In this document: piece after piece, positions 44,085 to 53,628 of the stretch
How positions within the stretch are numbered: the first letter of the stretch is position 1
Layout of the letters: each line of letters starts with the position of its first letter
NCBI GenBank assembly: GCA_015501585.1
Contig: JADNRY010000010.1
Location: 62,001-126,000, forward strand
Direction: 5' to 3'
DNA from: Rhodocollybia butyracea
Lineage: Eukaryota; Basidiomycota; Agaricomycetes; Agaricales; Omphalotaceae
DNA length: 64,000 nt
Made by a program: the position numbers and the translations under genes
The notes under the pieces: model-generated
Seen by the model: the letters and a program-made list of their open reading frames with translations, nothing else
Database searches by the model: none
What the model was told of the DNA's origin: nothing

Positions 44085-44432
44085 GTTATCAAGCAAACAG
44101 TAGTAGCTAATAATGGGCCATGATATGCATGAACGCTGATGCATATGTGATGAATCGAGGTTTAACGAAAACCTCAGGAAAACGCGTTGAAAAACTTGAT
44201 ATTCTGTTGAACGCGTTTACGCGCTTACGCGACCACATGAGCCTCACGTAGGGTTCCCACGATATCATTGGTTCGGAGTAGGAAAAATGATAAAATGAAA
44301 TTCGAGTTCTCACTGTATCCACCGTCTTCTACGTGCCTTCTACGTGCTTTCCGACTGCAAGTACAATGGCTGCTTTCTAGGCTTATATTAATGCACTCGC
44401 GACATTGAAGATACTCACGCAACTCGATACCC

Positions 44433-45311
44433 ATGCGCAACTCTAGACGTAAAAGTAAACAACCATCAGACCTCTGGCTCCCTCGCACCTACGCAGATCT
44501 AGAGAAGCTTCTATCGAATCATGCTATCTACAGAGGCTATGTCCGAGTAGTCGTCGAGTCGGCTCCCAACGTTCTGATCAAGTACAGAGGAGGCGAATTC
44601 GCAGAAGAGATCCGTGCGATGCAGTATGCTTGCAAGCATTTTTCTTTTCGTGTCCCGCGAATTCTTCATCACCCGCCTCTCCGTCGAGGATCCCCATATG
44701 GTGGAACTAATCATCAACGTCAACGTCAACCTTCGGGCATATGGTATGTCTGTATGGAAAAATGCCCTGGGGTCTCTCTGGACACGGTTATCGATACCAT
44801 GACGCTCCAGGAACTCACCCACATCGCTTCCCAACTCCAAACTATCCTCGCCGAGATGCAGCGCCCTCGTTCAAAAACCCTAGGCTCCATCACCGGAAAG
44901 CGATACGACAACTGCTTTTTTCCGCCACACGTTCTTCCATCTCACGCATTCTCATCCTATTCCGAGTTCATCGACATGTACCGCTATATCCTGCTGCACT
45001 TTTGCACCGAAAAGTTCACGGAGGACCTGTTGTCAAAACTGCCTCGTCACGCCCCAATACGGTTCGCGCACGCCGATTTGCTCCCGCGGAATATCATGGT
45101 GGATGGAACGACTATCACAGCCGTTATCGACTGGGCGACGGCGGGATTTTGGCCGGGATATTGGGAGTATTGCAGGATGCACAACCCGGAATGGGCATCG
45201 CCGGGATGGGATCGCGTGTTGGGACTTGTTTTCCCCGAGGAACGCCGCAGCGAGGAGATTAAGGCTGCTTGTTATCTGAATAGGATCGTTATGGATTACT
45301 TTTGGGTTTGA
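44433..45311 (+). CDS. APH-family (aminoglycoside phosphotransferase-like) kinase
   Basis: A single-exon gene of 292 aa. The C-terminal lobe has the APH catalytic block FAHADLLPRNIMVDGTT (HxD...N) and the metal-binding IDWATAG, followed by GFWPGYWEYCRM, which is typical of the large fungal APH-like family. The N-lobe includes VLIKYRGGEFAEEI with a candidate ATP-binding lysine and 'AMQYACKHFSFRVPRILHH'-like sequence. Such enzymes phosphorylate small molecules, or possibly proteins; fungal substrates are largely unknown. The start at 44433 is the first ATG giving a complete N-lobe. Relics of the same gene lie at 40.3, 42.3 and 61.9-62.7 kb, all on the minus strand, so the locus has been copied repeatedly. 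It lies between the tRNA-Asn and tRNA-Thr clusters. Confidence 0.85.
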   Translation: MRNSRRKSKQPSDLWLPRTYADLEKLLSNHAIYRGYVRVVVESAPNVLIKYRGGEFAEEIRAMQYACKHFSFRVPRILHHPPLRRGSPYGGTNHQRQRQPSGIWYVCMEKCPGVSLDTVIDTMTLQELTHIASQLQTILAEMQRPRSKTLGSITGKRYDNCFFPPHVLPSHAFSSYSEFIDMYRYILLHFCTEKFTEDLLSKLPRHAPIRFAHADLLPRNIMVDGTTITAVIDWATAGFWPGYWEYCRMHNPEWASPGWDRVLGLVFPEERRSEEIKAACYLNRIVMDYFWV

Positions 45312-45437
45312 TAAATGTGAATTCCTAACCCTTTTGAAGTGACCATAGAGAGTGTGTAAGAGACTTTGATCATGGGTGTAGCGATAACGCTGGCCTATCG
45401 ATGCTCTTACTTGGCTTTTGGCAATCTACAGGCAACT

Positions 45438-45539
45438 GCCTTCTTAGCTCAGTGGTAGAGCGTTGCACTTGTATGAGACTTTCAAAATGACGATCCTTAT
45501 ACGATGCAAAGATCAGTCGTTCAATCCGGCTAGGAGGTA
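45438..45539 (+). tRNA. tRNA-Thr (TGT) with intron, copy 1
   Basis: Acceptor GCCTTCT with AGGAGGT, D arm GCTC..GAGC, anticodon arm TTGCA-CTTGTA, an intron of about 30 bp, TGCAA, and T arm AGTCG-TTCAATC-CGGCT. The anticodon at positions 34-36 is TGT. The 1-72 pair is G-U in this copy. Confidence 0.75.
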
Positions 45540-45629
45540 ATGAAGGTTGAAAACTCTAGTTGCCAGATTTTTTGACTTGCATTTGACTTTTTCCCCTTTC
45601 AACGGCCACAGCGCCAGCAGTATGGTACT

Positions 45630-45721
45630 GCCTTCTTAGCTCAGTGGTAGAGCGTTGCACTTGTATTTGTAGTTGGAAGTATGCAATGCAAAGGTCAGTC
45701 GTTCAATCCGGCTAGGAGGCA
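45630..45721 (+). tRNA. tRNA-Thr (TGT) with intron, copy 2
   Basis: It has the same sequence as copy 1 in the mature regions, with AGGAGGC giving full acceptor pairing, and a shorter intron of about 21 bp of different sequence. It lies 192 bp downstream of copy 1 with a similar 3' flank (TTTTTGGACTTGCATTT). Confidence 0.8.
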
Positions 45722-46628
45722 ATATGGCGCATATAGATACATTAGAATTTTTGGACTTGCATTTCAAATAATGTATTCCCTTTCAACGTTCGATTGCTTT
45801 TGTACATGTATATTACACTCAAGTTTTCGCGGCGTATCACTGTCTACAGCCGGGCCTTTCCTCTCAGATTGATAATACAGTAATGCCTTCTGACTTCCAG
45901 GATCAAAGTTCCCGTGAAGTCTTCACTTTGGGCAATACTTTAGACGTAGCGCGTGTAGCAGCTTACAATTCCAAAGTCCTTATCAAGTCCTTTTAGAAGT
46001 GCGTTACTACTGCCCATAATCATGCTCTGCGGCCTGTTGCGGAAGATCCTCAGGCAAGTCCTCAGGTCTGCTTTTTTGCCCACCGAGTAAGTACTCTAAG
46101 TCTTTAATGTTCAACTATCGCTTCGATGTCGTGAGTCACCTGCCCGCCTCCGATCACTGACCTGTTTTGTTCCTTTTGTTCGTCCTAACTGATAGTAAAT
46201 ATAACGGCGGTGACTTATCCATAAAAAAAACTGCCTTCTCCTCCGCAAAAATCCAAACTACAAATACCAACAACCAAGACACTCGTTAACGAAGCACTCC
46301 CGTCCAGCTTGCTATCAAACCTGTATCAAACACAACGAGAAGCGAGATTTCAAATTTCAGGGATAGTCTGATACTAGCAAAGCTGTCTGTGCCAACTCAT
46401 CATATGTGCATATGCCCATTTGCATTGAGAATATGAATTCAAACGAAAGAGTGAACTCTGCCCCAGCTGCTGGTTCAGTTCACTCCCCTCGCGCCACTTC
46501 CTACTATCCCCCGCTGCTGGTTCAGCTCACTCCTCTCGCACCGCTTTCTACCGCAACATCTCTTCCCAACGCTCTTCACAAAAGAGCATCTCATTACTCT
46601 TTGTATTACTCCCTGCATTGCTCCCTCA
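45722..46628. other. Intergenic and promoter of the secreted-protein gene
   Basis: From about 46380 the sequence is duplicated at about 59935-60180 (CATATGCCCA-TTGCAT, CCCCGCTGCTGGTTCAGCTC, CTCTCGCACCGCTTTCTAC). It forms the promoter/5'UTR of the two secreted-protein genes. No other gene is seen. Confidence 0.55.
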
Positions 46629-47464
46629 ATGTTCCTATCCCATCCGAGTCACTGGCTGCCTTTCATCCTCCTCGCAGGACTCATTTCCTCCGCGTGTGCT
46701 GCCCCGCCGACCATAAGGATGGTAAGGCTGTATACATATGATGCATCTATTCTGTCTAACTGACTTTCCCCGCCAAGATCAAGGTGAATGTTGTCGATGC
46801 ACAGGGTGTCAAACAGGTAAATGTCCCAGGGTCCATGAAGACCCGCATTGCGGAGTTTATCCTTGGCCTGGACCCGGAGGTGGATGGTCCAACGCACACT
46901 AATCCGACGCACAACAATCCAACACACAACAATCCGACGCACAATAATCATGGAAAAGGCAATCATGACTGGACGAAGGAATTAAAATTCACCGATGAAC
47001 ATGATCCCAAGGTCCCCGAAAAGCCTGACGACCCGAAGCAAATCGCGTACTTCTGGTTCGCCGGAGGCAAGCTCTGTTCCGGGTACACTAATTGCTTAGC
47101 ATACGTCGTCGTTACCGAGGGTCATGTGCCTGGGACTACTATGACCGTCGGCGCAGTTATCGTCGTGACCATGGATGATCCTCAATCGGTAACATTTACC
47201 GTGTACGATCACATCCCTTCTAACGAGCGCGAACATGAGGACTCCATCCAAAAGCACCAGGAAAAATATCACGAGTTTTTGACGACGTTCACGTATAAGG
47301 AGGAGGGGAAGGTATGGATTGAGCAGATGGCTGACAAGAGAGATAAGGTTCTGATATCGGAGCGACTGCGTGCAACCCTTTTGCAGGCAATTCCACTTGC
47401 GAATGTAGCGCCTGCTTCACATGGGACACATCCACATCTACCTGCAGGACCTCATTCGCCTTAA
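46629..47464 (+). CDS. Secreted hypothetical protein, family S copy 1
   Basis: Exon 1 (46629-46721) encodes a signal peptide, MFLSHPSHWLPFILLAGL then ISSACAAP. After a 56 bp intron, exon 2 (46778-47464) encodes the mature protein (259 aa in total). A PTHNN repeat occurs at about residues 65-85. The core (ELKFTDEHDPKV..., IAYFWFAGGKLCSGYTNCLA, MTVGAVIVVTMDDPQSVTFT) has one cysteine pair, and the C terminus is His/Pro-rich. It has a paralogue at 60178 with a duplicated promoter. The order of elements (signal peptide, strand-rich core ending YF, Cys pair, V-G-strand, charged helix, repeat tail) recalls the secreted pair at 20.9 and 25.7 kb, so they may be distant relatives. Function is unknown. 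Confidence 0.72.
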
Positions 47465-48950
47465 TACTCGAACCATACTGTATATACATTCTATATACGT
47501 CTCAACAAGTCCATATGTCTACCGTCTACATATGTATAGAGAGTTCCATATTTTTTTCCATTCCGAGCTCAGTAGAACCATGTTTTTTTTTTCGACTTGA
47601 GGTACGTTTTAAATATAGCAGCGACTCGTTATCCGTAAAAGACAGTAGAAATCAGTACTTAGAATCAAAACACAGATCTAGAACACTAACAACCAAGACA
47701 AAGGCAGTGAGATTTTGTCATCAGTTTCCGCTGTCGTTGACGATTTTGCAGTGATCCGTCGTTAAACTTGCGCTGATTACACAGGCGGCCTCCTGGGTTA
47801 AACTGAGTTTAACCCCGAAATTTTCAGGGGAGGTCTAACCTAGTTGATGCGCAGTGCAAAAATGATAAGATTGCCCCAGTTTAACGGTTAACCCAGGTAC
47901 AAAAATGTTCAGCCCCAGGACAAAATGATTTGGCCCAGACTCCACATACGCGTTTCATCTGGTTTTATCATCGAGTCACGTTCTGTTCCTTCCCCGTTGG
48001 CACCCGAATCTTTTTCCGTCCATATCCGTTCATTCCGTGATCAGAAATAATAGAAAAAACATATATTGATGATTATTAGCGTAGTACAAATAGTAGTACA
48101 GATACGTAGTATACGATAATATAGATGTATAGAAAACCTAACATTGCAACTCACCTTTATAGACCAGTAAAAGTTACGCTGAGCCTAAATAAAAGATCGT
48201 TAGTAAATTGCGATACAGGTACACACGAAGAGAAACCTGCCAACTGTATCTAGACAAACATTGACCAACTTGAACTACTTTGAGGCATTGAGGAAGTATT
48301 TGTGAGCGTTGAGGAAGTATTGAGCGTTGACGTTGAGGATGCGTTGACGTTGAGGAGGCGTTGACGTTGAGGAGGCATTGGCGTTGAGGAATACATTGAC
48401 GTTGCAGGAGCGTTGAGGAAACGTTGAGGAAATGTGAAACAGGTATTGGCACCGGTGTTATTGCAGTTATGATAGACTCGAGAGTTGAAGGTTGAAGACC
48501 CATGTTGAACTGCGCTGCGCAATTGAAGTGGGAAAGGTTTGGGGGGACAAGAGTGGGACGAAAAGAAAAATGAACCGTGGAAAAAAGAGCTCACGCGTTT
48601 ATCACAGTCACGGGAGCGCATTTTGCTTCCGTTTTGACGCCTCAGGCATGGTCAAGCCTCAGCATGAGTCGAAGCAGTGTAGGGTTGAAGATAAACGGTA
48701 TAAACATATGGTTTATGGTAAACTGTGGCACACAAAACTATCTAGCGTATATAAGCAAGCGCTTGCATCCCCCGACCAAGTTGTGCACCGTTCCCCACTG
48801 GTTGGCCTGAGAGTAAACGGTTTGTGGGGTGTATCGTATTCGTGGGGGGCGATGTGCCTGTTCTCAATGCAGGGCTTTGAGCTGGAGTAGTAGTATTGCT
48901 AGGCGAAGCAAGGTTTTTAAATCCTGCCTCGTCGAGGCGACGAAATCCCT
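47465..48950. other. Intergenic region; right flank shared with 61.1 kb, then minisatellite
   Basis: CGAGCTCAGTAGAACCATG at about 47566 recurs at about 61131, so the S-gene duplication extends to here. Around 47785-47900 there are several TTTAACCC/GGGTTAAAC motifs that could be subterminal repeats of the neighbouring transposon-like block. No gene was found. Confidence 0.4.
48277..48440. repeat. Minisatellite, ~15-18 bp unit (GTTGAGGAGGC(A/G)TTGACG)
   Basis: Roughly eight to nine imperfect units of GCGTTGACGTTGAGGAGG and the shorter CGTTGAGGAA(A/G) run in tandem. Open frames on the minus strand here (SSTSTHPQRQR-like) are repeat artefacts. Confidence 0.75.
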
Positions 48951-50316
48951 CTATCTTTCTACAAACATGGTCAGTGGACAGCATTGTCCTGCAGCTCAAT
49001 TTACTCACTGTTTCCACCGAGGATCGCTCATCTTCTTTCCCAGCTCCTTCTCGTCCAGCTGTTCCTTGAACCACCGGTCTATCAGACCCCAAAAATCACA
49101 CCCTTTCGGCACCTTCCCCCTCCATGGGTCTTCAATTTTCTCTTCTTCTTTTTGCGGCCATCCTCCACCACAGCCAAGCTTTCGTCTGTATCTGATTCAT
49201 CTCCTTCTTCTTCTTCGGCCCAGATTGACGATGGATTTTCATGTATATAATTTCTCTGCTCTCACAACCCCCATGTCAGTTAGGTTGTGCACATTGGACC
49301 ACTGGCACCGAAACACTCACCAAAATGATGTTCTTATTGAGGAGTTGCTCAAGGCTATATTTAGGGCCTCCGAGACGAAGGTACTTCTTGTTTAATTTAT
49401 GAGTAAACTCGTCAGCAGAAGCAGCCATCCCGTCTCGCAACTGAAACTGGTAAGTCCTGGCTACAAAGAGTAATGCCAAACATACATGCTGTCGGAAATT
49501 ATTCCGTACGCTCGAACATTGCTTAACGATGGTTGTTTCCAGAGTCTTCTCATAGCCAGGCACTCCAAATACGTTGTGGAAATGGTATTGCTGTGCGTTC
49601 TTCCGAAGCGACTCCTAAAGAGAGGTAAGGCTTCAATTATACAAGGGCAAAAAGACTACTCACAAAGACATCTGCCGCCAACTCGTGATAGCAAGTTCTC
49701 ATAGGATCGTAGATGAGGTCAGTCACCACGGCACGAATTGTTTTCTGTTTGAGGTTAGTAATAAAGAGATCAAGCAGCTGTTTGCTTACAGTTTGCGACG
49801 CCGTCACAGCAAAAGTTGTCTGTAATCGAACGTCCAAATCTCTCAGCATCCTTCGAAGGGTTTCCACGTTATTTTCGTCTTCAATGATCTTTGGATGGTT
49901 ATAAAGGTCAAAATTGACTGTCATGGCATATAGTTTGGCCAGCATCTCTGCCTTGCCTATTCCACCCTCGACAGACCCAAACTGCAAGGGTTTATCTGGT
50001 AAGTCTCAGACAATTGCAATGAAGAAAACAAACTTACTTGGACATAGGCATGCAGAGTCGAACGTTGTTGGTCGTTAAGTCCAAAATCATTTGCGAGGTT
50101 GTCGACCAGCCCTGGCCTTATGAGAGGCGTTGTATTGGGAAGTTCTTGATTCGACAATGAGAAGGGTGAGGGGCTCCTATCAGGGAGATGGAAACTATTG
50201 AGAGAAAGAGGATCGGCATCGTTGGGAGAAGAGTCAAGAGGAGATCCGGTGCCCCAAGAGTGAACGGGGCTGTTATTAAGAGGAGAGGGGTGATTGTGGA
50301 AATTTTCTGGGAGCAT
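48951..50316 (-). CDS. Transposon-associated hypothetical protein
   Basis: Exons on the minus strand include 50316-50038, 49981-49790, 49744-49664 and 49614 to about 49330. Further exons continue to a stop at 48951, with an uncertain junction near 49240-49150. Recognisable blocks are FGLNDQQRSTLHAYVQFGSV, AKLYAMTVNFDLYNHP, ESLRKNAQQYHFHNVFG and, near the end, KGCDFWGLIDRWFKEQLDEK. I recall similar proteins beside large transposons in other Agaricomycetes, but I cannot name a domain. A DNA- or transposition-accessory role is only a guess from the neighbours. The 3' part changes frame within an AAGAAGAAG run, so the model there is tentative. It shares a ~220 bp divergent promoter with the plus-strand gene starting at 50539. 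Confidence 0.5.
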
Positions 50317-50538
50317 GGTGGGATGCGGCCGGCTCGGAGGGCCAGGATTTTCCTTTTATCCTGGTTTCAAGTGGCAGTGTTGACGCGCGATGCGTTGAAC
50401 GAAATAAACAACTTTTTCCAAGCGTGACTGGCACGGGCTGGGGCTTATAAAAGGCCACAGTTTCATGTTTTTCTGAAACAGCACCACTCAGTTAATCTTC
50501 CCTGATTTTTGGGTCGAAAAAAGCCTGCCTCCCCCACC
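50317..50538. promoter_or_regulatory. Shared divergent promoter inside the transposon-like block
   Basis: Two start codons face away from each other (50316 minus, 50539 plus) with only 222 bp between them. A TATAAAA element lies at about 50445-50451 on the plus strand (GGGCTTATAAAAGGCCAC), about 90 bp before the plus ATG. Confidence 0.55.
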
Positions 50539-51380
50539 ATGGTATGCCCAATTCTACAACGTTTGATGTGTTCTGACTTCGTTTGGACAGAGCTCCTCGA
50601 ACTCCACTCCAGCATTCCGTGTCGGTGGTGACAAAGCCACTTTCACTATCTACTACGACGACGCTACCGCCTCTCCCCAACGCGAAAGCGGAAGGGCGAC
50701 GATGCTCTGCTTACCCCTTCAGCCGCTACCAAACTCATGAAAATGAATGACAGCTTGCCCCATCAAAGGTATGCCCACCCTTTGTATTTTAATTTTATTT
50801 TTGTTCACGAAGTACTTGTTAGCGTTCTCGATGAGGAGCTCGATGACCGAGACCTCATACTTGCTTCTCTTTCTCCCTCATGAAGTATCAACAACGGCTC
50901 AAGGCAAGTACATACTTTCCACCAGACCTTCATCGGAGTTAACCTCTAAACAGTGCCACGAAAACTAAAACTGACTTGGATATGATGGCGCATCGCTCTG
51001 CTCACAACTTTGTACTCACCAGGCTGATCGAGGCCCAGGAGAAGATCAAGAAGTTAGAGCAGGAATTGCAGGTCTCCCGGCAGGAATATTCGAACATGGA
51101 AGGCAACTACGAGGCCATGCGTGCATCCCTTGAGCACGAGACTCAAGAGACAATGTATAGGAGTATTGAACATCGAGAGCTCAAGGAAGATCTAGCTCGC
51201 ACCAGGGCCTTACTTGCCATGTCGAGCAGGCTTGCATATGTTATCGCCCAGCCTTCCGCACATGCTCGAGTCCCAGGGCGTACGGCTAACCAGGTCGCTA
51301 CAGCAAAGAATCTCCTTGAGGAGTTGGACAAAACTCTCAAAAGTGGTGAAGAGGTTGTTATAGATCCGTTCTCTGTGTAG
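50539..51380 (+). pseudogene. Coiled-coil hypothetical gene of the transposon-like block, frame broken
   Basis: The ATG at 50539 stands alone before a 49 bp intron (50542-50590). The next exon encodes SSSNSTPAFRVGGDKATFTI but runs out of frame at CTCCCCAACGCG (about 50678), where a one-base change would continue into a basic stretch (KRKGDDALLTPSAATKLMKM). A later exon, about 50970-51380, encodes HNFVLTRLIEAQEKIKKLEQ and further heptad repeats, a coiled coil of about 60 residues, ending at 51380. The middle exon could not be read cleanly. Function is unknown. It may be a decaying accessory gene. Confidence 0.45.
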
Positions 51381-51460
51381 CATTCTTACTATCTCATGTA
51401 TCTCCAAACGTTTCTGTTGAATATTATTTATAACCATCACTGCAGAGATTATCGTATATA

Positions 51461-53335
51461 TCAACGGCGAGCTCGTTTAGTACATATCTCAGAAGTAGAA
51501 GTGTGCTTATCACCCAAAGCATCTGCGCTGCGACGCAGGCCCTTCCAATCCCCAGCCACTAGATTGTTCCACCGGGTAAATTTCTCTAAACCAAGCTCCC
51601 ATCGATTCTTTCGATCCTCTTCACGCTTCTTTAGTTCAGCCTTTGAAGCCTTAGCCACAAATGTTTTATCTGAGCACCAGCCGTTGTATCTCCAGCGAAA
51701 AAGTCCTCCAGATGAGTACTGAATAATCGAGCGTCGCTCTTCATGCCCCTGTACGGGAATATTGGAATGGGTAATAAGGGCTGACGGAAAAAGAACGGTA
51801 GATCCAGGCGGAAACCGGATGGCAAGCTTCAGATTCCATAGGACCAGATGCCCCCCCTTGTCTGGGTCATAGTTGCCTAGGGCGGTATCGGTGCACCACC
51901 CATGGCCCAGGTTCCCGGCATCAAGGTGAGGAGGCGTTACGGTTTGGGGACCAAAATTGACCGTCGTAGCAGCAAACACTGTCTTGGAGAGGTTGGCCGC
52001 AGATGGGCATTTCGTTTGAGATGTTCTGATAAAGTTTCTTTGTATTCCACGTAAGTCTTATGCGCAAAAGTGTTGAAAACCGCTAAACGTGTTTGGCCAT
52101 CAAACGTATGAAGAAAAAAAAAAATATAAACTCACAGTTAGTGAAGCCCACAAGTCGAGACATATCCGGGTGTTCGAGAAGAGTCTTCATCTCTGCTTGG
52201 TTGACTTGGCCAGAGATTCTAACGTTTCCAGGAGCTTCTCTCCCGCCGCCATAGCTGATACCAGCAGCACGGGCAGTGAAGTGGCCCCGAGGATGGATTT
52301 CTTCTTTAGCGGCGAAGGTGCTGCGTTGCTCACAAGTTCGAACAGCATCGTTGAGGTTGCGCATACTCGTGTCCCAGTTCCCTCCTTCCTCGTTAGCGCT
52401 GGAGGAACGCCGGCGAGTACGCCGACAATGCGGTCCTTGCGGTCAATGAGAACAATACAGCTTCTAAAGTAAGTCAGTAACGGATAGGCTGTAAACATTA
52501 CCAGTCTTGCTTACCTGCCATCCCAGTCTAGAAGCTGAAGCCCCTCTTGAGTGAGAAGAGACAAATGGCGCCAGAGGCGTTGGAAAGTAGGAGAGAGCTT
52601 GCCGCCCTTCCGGTTTCCAGTCCAACCCGTCGACGCAATAGGGAGTTTTTGGGCGTCGAACTCCGATAGATGGCTGGGACATGCCTCCTGGGCATGCTGC
52701 ACTGAACGAGGCCTCACTTCGTTAGCTTCTTCACGTTGGCGAGCTTTTTCGATACGGTTTTGTTGGTCATGCGTTGCCTTCTTGGCAAGCTTTTTCGCCC
52801 GGCGTCGTTGAGCGCCATGAAGTGTGGCAAAGGGATCGGTAGGGGATGTCAATGAGAATGAAACGAATTCAGCTGAGGTGGTAGGAGGAGACGGGGCCTT
52901 GCCAGTTGGTAACAAAGGAGAGATGGTAGGATGAGACGCAGCGTTCACAATCGGTAAAGGGGATGCGGTGAGAATGGTTGCGGGGAAGGAAGGAGATTGG
53001 TCCGCGTCGGTGGGGGAGAGAGCTTGATAGTTTTGTGCTTCTTCTTCGGTCTCGAGCTCGACATCTTCATCCAGTACCTCTACTCCTTCTATAGCGCCCT
53101 TTACTATGCCTTCCGTATCTATCAGATCCTCCAAAGTAAAACCTGGAAACTTGAGCTTGTAGGCCTTGAACGCCGCGCGCGTAACTAGAAGGAAACGGTT
53201 GGTCAGTGAGCGGCACGAAGAAATCGCTACATGATAAAGTGAGAAAATAGCATGCTAACTCGCTGAGCTTTCGTCCCTACCAGCTTCTACTTGCTTTGAT
53301 GAGAAGTGGGCCGTAGTGGTAGGTGCGAGAGGCAT
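51461..53335 (-). CDS. TET/JBP-type 2-oxoglutarate/Fe(II) dioxygenase, transposon-linked (frame breaks)
   Basis: Minus-strand exons: 53335-53260, 53184-52515, 52463-52136 and 52082-51461. The last exon encodes a double-stranded beta-helix core: metal ligands in TPPHLDAGN (HxD) and ITHSN, the 2-oxoglutarate arginine in ERRSIIQYS, plus GNYDPDKGGHLVLWNLKL and AIRFPPGSTVLFPS. This is the layout of the fungal TET/JBP family, which oxidises 5-methylcytosine (or thymine in JBP) in DNA. The N-terminal half carries a basic, Lys/Arg-rich linker (RRRAKKLAKKATHDQQNRIE). Expanded TET/JBP genes in mushrooms commonly sit beside large DNA transposases, as here. Two one-base frame breaks are seen, near 52375 (GGAAGGAGGG run) and near 52000, so the copy may be inactive even though its catalytic exon is intact. 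The first intron donor (GTTAGC) is unusual. Confidence 0.75.
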
Positions 53336-53628
53336 TCGCCGTGCAGCTGCACGCGTAAAAACACGCGAATAATCCAAGGAGAGCGCTCCGCCAACGAGCC
53401 ACAGCGCCACACTTACAATACATGATATACCTCCTGCGTCAAGGAGTTGTAAGCTTTTATAGATTGGTTTCCGAAGGTAACCGAGCCTGGTTTTGAGAAG
53501 AAAGAGGTAGAAACAAGAAACGGCGACGGCTGGTTGAGGTGGTGGCTGAGAAAAGAGAAACACACACATGTGACCATAACGACACCGATAGACGCTCAAG
53601 CGCGTCGAGAGAGAAAAGCAAAATGAGA

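Larger units (their letters stand above)
42600..44110 (-). repeat. Tandem array of ~400 bp units each carrying a tRNA-Asn-like gene
   Basis: Four units are spaced about 370-430 bp apart. Each has a tRNA-Asn-like gene, a flank containing GTTATCAA-TAGTTAG-A-TAGT and TCAATGAAAGGTCATGA-like blocks, and another with AGAGTACCAGTTTAAAC and CAGAGCCTAGAG-ATTAGGATTCAGGAAACA. The shared flanks show that segments, not only the tRNAs, were duplicated. Confidence 0.75.

Noticed and set aside
48250..48621. Minus-strand Ser/Thr/Gln-rich frames near 48.4 kb
   Set aside because: Produced by the GTTGAGGAGGC minisatellite.
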